From Halictus rubicundus (Eukaryota > Arthropoda > Insecta > Hymenoptera > Halictidae), in contig NW_027488967.1 of NCBI RefSeq assembly GCF_050948215.1, positions 62,001 to 126,000 on the forward strand: a stretch of 64,000 nt of DNA, given 5' to 3'. This document shows positions 56,531 through 64,000 of this stretch, piece by piece. The position numbers and the translations under genes were made by a program. Position 1 is the stretch's first letter. Each line of letters starts with the position of its first letter. Under the pieces are notes generated by a model. It did no database searches, was not told where the DNA came from, and worked only from the letters and a program-made list of their open reading frames with translations.

Positions 56531-59500
56531 CCTATCCTCTATCCTATCCTATCCTCTATCATATCCTATCCTCTATCCTATCCTATCGTTTATCCTATCC
56601 TATCCTCTATCCTATCCTATCCTCTATCCTATTCTATCCTCTATCCTATCCAATCCTATATCCTACTCTCTATCCTATCCTATCCTCTATGATATCCTAT
56701 CCTCTATCCTAACCTATTCTCTATCCTATCCTATCCTCCATCCTATCCTATCATATCCTCTATCCTATCCTATCCCCTATCCTATCCTATCCTCTATCCT
56801 ATCCTATCCTCTATGATATCCTATCCTCTATCCTAACCTATTCTCTATCCTATCCTATTCTCTATCCTATCTTATCCTCTATCCTATCCTATCCTCTATC
56901 CTATCCTATCCTCTATCCTATCCAATCCTCCATCCTATCCTATCCTCTATCCTATCCTATCCTCTATCCTATCCTATCCTCTATCCTATCCTATCCTCTA
57001 TCCTATTCTATCCTCTATCCTATCCAATCCTATATCCTATTCTCTATCCTATCCTATCCTCTATGATATCCTATCCTCTATCCTAACCTATTCTCTATCC
57101 TATCCTATCCTCTATCCTATCCTATCCTCTATCCTATCCTATCCTCTATCCTATCCTATCCTCTATCCTATCCTATCCTCTATCCTATCCTATCCTCTAT
57201 CCTATCATATCCTCTATCCTATCTTATCCACTATCCTATCCTATCCTCTATCCTATCCTATCCTCTATCCTATCCTATCCTATCCTATCCTCTATCCTAT
57301 CCTATCCTCTACCCTATCCTATCCTATCCTATCCTCTATCCTATCCTATCCTCTATCCTATCCTATCCTATCCTCTATCCTATCCTCTATCCTATCCAAT
57401 CCTATATCCTATTCTCCATCCTATCCTATCCTCTATCCTATCCTATCCTCTATCAGATCCTATCCTATCCTCTATCCTATCCTATTCTCTATCCTATCCT
57501 ATCCTCTATCCTATCCTATCCTCTATCCTATCCTATCCTCTCTCCTATTCTATCCTCTATCCTATCCAATCCTATATCGTATCCTCTATCCTATCCTATT
57601 CTCTATCCTATCCTATTCTCTATCCTATCCTATCCTCTATCCTATCCTATTCTCCATCCGATCCTATCCTCTATCCTATCTTATCCTCTATCCTATCCTA
57701 TCCTCTATCCTATCCTATCCTCTATCCTATCCTATCCTCTCCTCTATCTTATCCTATCCTCTATCCTATCCTATCGTTTATCCTATCCTATCCTCTATCC
57801 TATCCTATCCTCTAACATATCCTATCCGCTATCCTATCCTATCCTCTATCCAATTCTATCCTCTATCCTATCCAATCCTATATCCTATTCTCTATCCTAT
57901 CCTATCCTCTATCCTATCCTATTCTCCATCCGATCCTATCCTCTATCCTATCTTATCCTCTATCCTATCCTATCCTCTATCCTATCCTATCCTCTATCCT
58001 ATCCTATCCCCTATCGTATCCTATCCTTTATCCTATCCTATCCTCTATCCTATCCTATCCGCTATCCTATCCAATCCTATATCCTATTCTCTATCCTATC
58101 CTATCCTCTATGATATCCTATCCTCTATCCTATACTATCCTCTATCCTATCCTATCCTCTATCCTATCCTATCCTCTATCCTATCCCATCCTCTATCCTA
58201 TCCTATTCTCTATCCTATCCTATCCTCTATCCTATCCTATTCTCTATCCTATCCTATCCTCTATCCTATCCTATCCTCTATCCTATCCTATTCTCCATCC
58301 TATCCTATCCTCTATCCTATCCTATCCTCTATCCTATCCTATCCTCTATCCTATCCTATCCTCTATCCTATCCTATCCTATCCTCTATCCTATCCTATCC
58401 TCTATCATATCCTATCCTCTATCCTATCCTATCGTTTATCCTATCCTATCCTCTATCCTATCCTATCCTCTATCCTATCCTATCCTCTATCCTATCGTAT
58501 CCTCTATCCTATCCTATCGTTTATCCTATCCTATGCTCTATCCTATCCTATTCTCTATCCTATCCTATCCTCTATCCTATCCTCTATTCTATCCAATCCT
58601 ATATCCTATCCTCTATCATATCCTATCCTCTATCCTATCCAATCCTATATCCTATCCTCTATCATATCCTATCCTCTATCCTATCCTATCCTCTATCCTA
58701 TCCTATCCTATCCTCTATCCTATCCTATCCTCTATCCTATCCTATCCTCTATCGTATCCTATCCTCCATCCTATCCTATCCTCTATCCTATCCTATCCTC
58801 TATCCTATCCTATCCGCTATCCTATCCAATCCTATATCCTATTCTCTATTCTATCCTATCCTCTATCCTATCCTATCCTCTATCCTATCCTATCCTCTAT
58901 CCTATCCTATTCTCTATCCTATCCTATCCTCTATCCTATCCTATCCTCTATCCTATCCTATCCTCTCTCCTATTCTATCCTCTATCCTATCCAATCCTAT
59001 ATCGTATCCTCTATCCTATCCTATCCTCTATCCTATCCTATCCTCTATCCTATCCTATCCTCTATCCTATCGTATCCTCTATCCTATCCTATCGTTTATC
59101 CTATCCAATCCTCTATCCTATCCTATTCTCTATCCTATCCTATCCTCTATCCTATCCTATCCTCTATCCTATCCTATCCTCTATCGTATATTATCCTCTA
59201 TCCTATCCTATTCTCTATCCTATCCTATTCTCTATCCTATCCTATCCTCTATCCTATCCTATTCTCCATCCGATCCTATCCTCTACCATATCCTATCCTC
59301 TATCCTATCCTATCGTTTATCCTATCCTATCCTCTATCCTATCCTATCCTCTAACATATCCTATCCGCTATCCTATCCTATCCTCTATCCTATTCTATCC
59401 TCTATCCTATCCAATCCTATATCCTATACTCTATCCTATCCTATCCTCTATTCTATCCTATCCTCTATCCTATCCTATCCTCTATCCTATCATATCCTCT

Positions 59501-61794
59501 ATCCTATCCTATTCTCTATCCTATCCTATCCTCTATCCTATCCTATTCTCTATCCTATCCTATCCTCTATCCTATGCTATCCTCTATCCTATCCTATTCT
59601 TCCATCCTATCCTATCCTCTATCCTATCCTATCCTCTATCCTATCCTATCCTCTATCCTATCCTATCCTCTATCCTATCCTATCCTATCCTCTATCCTAT
59701 CCTATCCTCTATCATATCCTATCCTCTATCCTATCCTATCGTTTATCCTATCCTATCCTCTATCCTATCCTATCCTCTATCCTATCCTATCCTATCCTCT
59801 ATCCTATCCTATCCTCTATCATATCCTATCCTCTATCCTATCCTATCGTTTATCCTATCCTATCCTCTATCCTATCCTATCCTCTATCCTATTCTATCCT
59901 CTATCCTATCCAATCCTATATCCTACTCTCTATCCTATCCTATCCTCTATGATATCCTATCCTCTATCCTAACCTATTCTCTATCCTATCCTATCCTCCA
60001 TCCTATCCTATCATATCCTCTATCCTATCCTATCCCCTATCCTATCCTATCCTCTATCCTATCCTATCCTCTATGATATCCTATCCTCTATCCTAACCTA
60101 TTCTCTATCCTATCCAATTCTCTATCCTATCTTATCCTCTATCCTATCCTATCCTCTATCCTATCCTATCCTCTATCCTATCCAATCCTCCATCCTATCC
60201 TATCCTCTATCCTATCCTATCCTCTATCCTATCCTATCCTCTATCCTATCCTATCCTCTATCCTATTCTATCCTCTATCCTATCCAATCCTATATCCTAT
60301 TCTCTATCCTATCCTATGCCTCTATGATATCCTATCCTCTATCCTAACCTATTCTCTATCCTATCCTATCCTCTATCCTATCCTATCCTCTATCCTATCC
60401 TATCCTCTATCCTATCCTATCCTCTATCCTATCCTATCCTCTATCCTATCCTATCCTCTATCCTATCATATCCTCTATCCTATCTTATCCACTATCCTAT
60501 CCTATCCTCTATCCTATCCTATCCTCTATCCTATCCTATCCTATCCTATCCTCTATCCTATCCTATCCTCTACCCTATCCTATCCTATCCTATCCTCTAT
60601 CCTATCCTATCCTCTATCCTATCCTATCCTATCCTCTATCCTATCCTCTATCCTATCCAATCCTATATCCTATTCTCCATCCTATCCTATCCTCTATCCT
60701 ATCCTATCCTCTATCAGATCCTATCCTATCCTCTATCCTATCCTATTCTCTATCCTATCCTATCCTCTATCCTATCCTATCCTCTATCCTATCCTATCCT
60801 CTCTCCTATTCTATCCTCTATCCTATCCAATCCTATATCGTATCCTCTATCCTATCCTATTCTCTATCCTATCCTATTCTCTATCCTATCCTATCCTCTA
60901 TCCTATCCTATTCTCCATCCGATCCTATCCTCTATCCTATCTTATCCTCTATCCTATCCTATCCTCTATCCTATCCTATCCTCTATCCTATCCTATCCTC
61001 TCCTCTATCTTATCCTATCCTCTATCCTATCCTATCGTTTATCCTATCCTATCCTCTATCCTATCCTATCCTCTAACATATCCTATCCGCTATCCTATCC
61101 TATCCTCTATCCAATTCTATCCTCTATCCTATCCAATCCTATATCCTATTCTCTATCCTATCCTATCCTCTATCCTATCCTATTCTCCATCCGATCCTAT
61201 CCTCTATCCTATCTTATCCTCTATCCTATCCTATCCTCTATCCTATCCTATCCTCTATCCTATCCTATCCCCTATCGTATCCTATCCTTTATCCTATCCT
61301 ATCCTCTATCCTATCCTATCCGCTATCCTATCCAATCCTATATCCTATTCTCTATCCTATCCCTATCTCTATGATATCCTATCCTCTATCCTATACTATC
61401 CTCTATCCTATCCTATCCTCTATCCTATCCTATCCTCTATCCTATCCCATCCTCTATCCTATCCTATTCTCTATCCTATCCTATCCTCTATCCTATCCTA
61501 TTCTCTATCCTATCCTATCCTCTATCCTATCCTATCCTCTATCCTATCCTATTCTCCATCCTATCCTATCCTCTATCCTATCCTATCCTCTATCCTATCC
61601 TATCCTCTATCCTATCCTATCCTCTATCCTATCCTATCCTATCCTCTATCCTATCCTATCCTCTATCATATCCTATCCTCTATCCTATCCTATCGTTTAT
61701 CCTATCCTATCCTCTATCCTATCCTATCCTCTATCCTATCCTATCCTCTATCCTATCGTATCCTCTATCCTATCCTATCGTTTATCCTATCCTA
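56531..61794 (+). repeat. ~3.26-kb tandem duplication
   Basis: Landmarks repeat at 3,259 to 3,261 bp: TATGCTATCC 56315 and 59574, CTAACCTATTCT 56711 and 59971, CCAATCCTCC 56922 and 60182, CTCTCCTCTATCTTATCC 57737 and 60998, CAATTC 57851 and 61112, TATGATATCC 58110 and 61371, and TATGCTCTATCC 58533 and 61794. The offset steps by one because copy 2 has single-base insertions at about 59601 (T) and 60318 (G). A base swap (ATCCCTATCTCTATG) lies near 61363. After 58.5/61.8 kb the copies match until copy 1 lacks one CCACTATCC monomer (near 59040) and then jumps at about 59.28 kb back to the start of the next copy. Confidence 0.8.
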
Positions 61795-64000
61795 TGCTCT
61801 ATCCTATCCTATTCTCTATCCTATCCTATCCTCTATCCTATCCTCTATTCTATCCAATCCTATATCCTATCCTCTATCATATCCTATCCTCTATCCTATC
61901 CAATCCTATATCCTATCCTCTATCATATCCTATCCTCTATCCTATCCTATCCTCTATCCTATCCTATCCTATCCTCTATCCTATCCTATCCTCTATCCTA
62001 TCCTATCCTCTATCGTATCCTATCCTCCATCCTATCCTATCCTCTATCCTATCCTATCCTCTATCCTATCCTATCCGCTATCCTATCCAATCCTATATCC
62101 TATTCTCTATTCTATCCTATCCTCTATCCTATCCTATCCTCTATCCTATCCTATCCTCTATCCTATCCTATTCTCTATCCTATCCTATCCTCTATCCTAT
62201 CCTATCCTCTATCCTATCCTATCCTCTCTCCTATTCTATCCTCTATCCTATCCAATCCTATATCGTATCCTCTATCCTATCCTATCCTCTATCCTATCCT
62301 ATCCACTATCCTATCCTATCCTCTATCCTATCCTATCCTCTATCCTATCGTATCCTCTATCCTATCCTATCGTTTATCCTATCCAATCCTCTATCCTATC
62401 CTATTCTCTATCCTATCCTATCCTCTATCCTATCCTATCCTCTATCCTATCCTATCCTCTATCGTATATTATCCTCTATCCTATCCTATTCTCTATCCTA
62501 TCCTATTCTCTATCCTATCCTATCCTCTATCCTATCCTATTCTCCATCCGATCCTATCCTCTATCCTATCTTATCCTCTATCCTATCCTATCCTCTATCC
62601 TATCCTATCCTCTATCCTATCCTATCCTATCCTCTATCTTATCCTATCCTCTATCATATCCTATCCTCTATCCTATCCTATCGTTTATCCTATCCTATCC
62701 TCTATCGTATCCTATTCTCTATCCTATCCTATTCTCTATCCTATCCTATCCTCTATCCTATCCTATTCTCCATCCGATCCTATCCTCTATCCTATCTTAT
62801 CCTCTATCCTATCCTATCCTCTATCCTATCCTATCCTCTATCCTATCCTATCCTATCCTCTATCCTATCCTATCCTCTATCCTATCCTATCCTCTATCCT
62901 ATCCTATCCGCTATCCTATCCAATCCTATATCCTATTCTCTATTCTATCCTATCCTCTATCCTATCCTATCCTCTATCCTATCCTATCCTCTATCCTATC
63001 CTATTCTCTATCCTATCCTATCCTCTATCCTATCCTATCCTCTATCCTATCCTATCCTCTCTCCTATTCTATCCTCTATCCTATCCAATCCTATATCGTA
63101 TCCTCTATCCTATCCTATCCTCTATCCTATCCTATCCACTATCCTATCCTATCCTCTATCCTATCCTATCCTCTATCCTATCGTATCCTCTATCCTATCC
63201 TATCGTTTATCCTATCCAATCCTCTATCCTATCCTATTCTCTATCCTATCCTATCCTCTATCCTATCCTATCCTCTATCCTATCCTATCCTCTATCGTAT
63301 ATTATCCTCTATCCTATCCTATTCTCTATCCTATCCTATTCTCTATCCTATCCTATCCTCTATCCTATCCTATTCTCCATCCGATCCTATCCTCTATCCT
63401 ATCTTATCCTCTATCCTATCCTATCCTCTATCCTATCCTATCCTCTACCCTATCCTATCCTATCCTCTATCTTATCCTATCCTCTATCATATCCGATCCT
63501 CTATCCTATCCTATCGTTTATCCTATCCTATCCTCTATCGTATCCTATTCTCTATCCTATCCTATTCTCTATCCTATCCTATCCTCTATCCTATCCTATT
63601 CTCCATCCGATCCTATCCTCTATCCTATCTTATCCTCTATCCTATCCTATCCTCTATCCTATCCTATCCTCTATCCTATCCTATCCTATCCTCTATCTTA
63701 TCCTATCCTCTATCATATCCTATCCTCTATCCTATCCTATCGTTTATCCTATCCTATCCTCTATCCTATCCTATCCTCTATCCTATCCTATTCTCTATCC
63801 TATCCTATCCTCTATCCCATCCTATCCTCTATCCTATCCTATCCTCTATCCTATCCTATCCTCTATCCTATCCTATCCTCTATCCTATCCTATCCTCTAT
63901 CCTATCCTATCCTCTATCCTATCCTATCCTCTATCCTATCCTATCCTCTATCATATCCTATCCTCTATCCTATCCAATCCTATATCCTATTCTCTATCCT
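61795..64000 (+). repeat. Start of a third macro-repeat copy, cut by the window edge
   Basis: From TATGCTCTATCC at 61794 this region follows 13113-15338 at offset 48,681 bp, rising to 48,698 after one extra 17-mer. It also follows 36477-38702 at offset 25,317 bp. The match begins earlier, at about 61.45 kb, where CCCATCCTCT matches 36130. Landmarks include CCGCTATCC, CTCTCTCC, CGTATATTATCC, TCCATCCGATCC and ATCTTATCC. Private changes include ATCCGATCC near 63494. The window stops inside the monomer run before TATGATATCC would be expected. Confidence 0.8.

Larger units (their letters stand above)
1..64000 (+). repeat. 17-bp satellite DNA array (CTATC pentamer-derived), whole window
   Basis: The entire window is a head-to-tail array of the 17-mer CTATCCTATCCTATCCT, about 3,700 monomers. 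Each monomer is three CTATC pentamers closed by CT, and length variants keep the form (CTATC)n+CT with n from 1 to 6. The + strand is nearly all C, T and A. G appears only in variant monomers, roughly one to a few per 100 bases by eye. Orientation never reverses. Recurrent variants include TATTCT, ATCCGCTATCC, CCAATCCT, ATCGTATATTATCC, TCCATCCGATCC, ATCAGATCC, TAACATATCC, TATGATATCC, CTAACCTATTCT, CTCTCTCC and ATCGTTTATCC, and they define the higher-order repeats listed separately. There is no gene, RNA or mobile element in any stretch. The array is open at both edges. A eukaryotic heterochromatic location is inferred; the species and chromosomal position cannot be told. Confidence 0.97.
1..64000 (-). 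other. Array-wide G-tract strand with two-tetrad G-quadruplex potential
   Basis: Read on the - strand, each monomer gives three GG pairs separated by ATA, and neighbouring monomers are joined by ATAGA. Any four consecutive pairs fit the pattern G2-N3-G2-N3-G2-N5-G2 or a permutation of it. Two-layer quadruplexes are generally weaker than three-layer ones, so folding is only possible and is not shown by the sequence. The + strand has matching CC pairs that could in principle form i-motif structures. The continuous base asymmetry itself is read directly from the sequence. Confidence 0.5.

Noticed and set aside
1..64000. CRISPR array
   Set aside because: There is no alternation of a conserved repeat with unique spacers. 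The units are contiguous 17-mers without spacers.
1..64000. Telomere repeat array (for example the insect TTAGG type)
   Set aside because: The G-strand pentamer is GGATA, one base from GGTTA, but it is interrupted by an extra AG every third pentamer and organised in multi-kb higher-order units. That is unlike known telomere tracts.
1..64000. Human-type satellite II/III (ATTCC/GGAAT)
   Set aside because: The pentamer here is CTATC/TATCC and not ATTCC, and the 17-bp monomer with a CT interruption does not match that family.
1..64000. CENP-B box, also 17 bp long
   Set aside because: Only the length agrees. The CENP-B box needs TTCG and CGGG elements, and the + strand has too little G for any such site.
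1..64000. Polypyrimidine mirror repeat forming H-DNA triplex
   Set aside because: An A occurs in each pentamer, so there is no long pure purine/pyrimidine tract.
1..64000. Pure assembly artefact or sequencing low-complexity noise
   Set aside because: Ordered rare variants recur at constant offsets over kilobases. This needs a real template, although copy number of long units (2,184 bp, 3.26 kb, 10 kb) could still be misassembled.

Overview
The whole 64 kb window is one uninterrupted satellite DNA array. I see no protein-coding gene, RNA gene, transposon, CRISPR array or unique sequence in it. Both window edges lie inside the array, so the real locus is longer. The basic monomer is 17 bp, CTATCCTATCCTATCCT, which is three CTATC pentamers plus a CT dinucleotide. 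Variant monomers follow a 5n+2 rule (7, 12, 17, 22, 27 and 32 bp). Every monomer has the same orientation. The + strand is almost free of G and rich in C and T, and the - strand is a GGATA-type G-rich strand. Such an array points to a eukaryotic heterochromatic region (centromeric, pericentromeric, subtelomeric or sex-chromosome-like). I cannot name the species from the sequence.

Monomers differ by point variants, and these mark a nested higher-order repeat (HOR) mosaic. Roughly, left to right: 1-2.69 kb is a ~1.43 kb tandem pair. 2.7-8.6 kb is a ~1.1-2 kb family whose markers are TAACAT and TATGATATC. 8.6-14.1 kb holds three copies of a 1,877 bp unit. 15.0-17.9 kb is an exact-period 1,444 bp doublet, and it recurs within a ~6.0 kb duplication (15.4-21.4 against 21.4-25 kb). 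26.2-32.4 kb is a ~6.2 kb block found again at 40.1-46.35 and 50.5-56.5 kb. 30.43-34.80 kb is a 2,184 bp tandem duplication whose halves look almost identical. 36.1-46.05 and 46.06-56 kb form a ~10 kb tandem macro-repeat. 56.7-61.8 kb carries a ~3.26 kb tandem duplication. 61.5-64 kb starts a third copy of the macro-repeat and runs off the window.

The very long open frames on the + strand (up to 1,530 codons) come from the repeat itself. The + strand 17-mer has no stop in any frame. Because 17 is not divisible by 3, all three frames read the same 17-residue periodic peptide of P, I, L, S and Y. The - strand has three stops per 17 codons. Apparent starts and stops come from rare variant monomers (TATGCTATC, TATGATATC, CTAACC, TAACAT). 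I therefore annotate no CDS. The biology here is the organisation and turnover of the satellite, and possibly the structures or transcripts its asymmetric strands can form. All alignments were done by eye from shared variants, so block limits are approximate unless a junction is stated.
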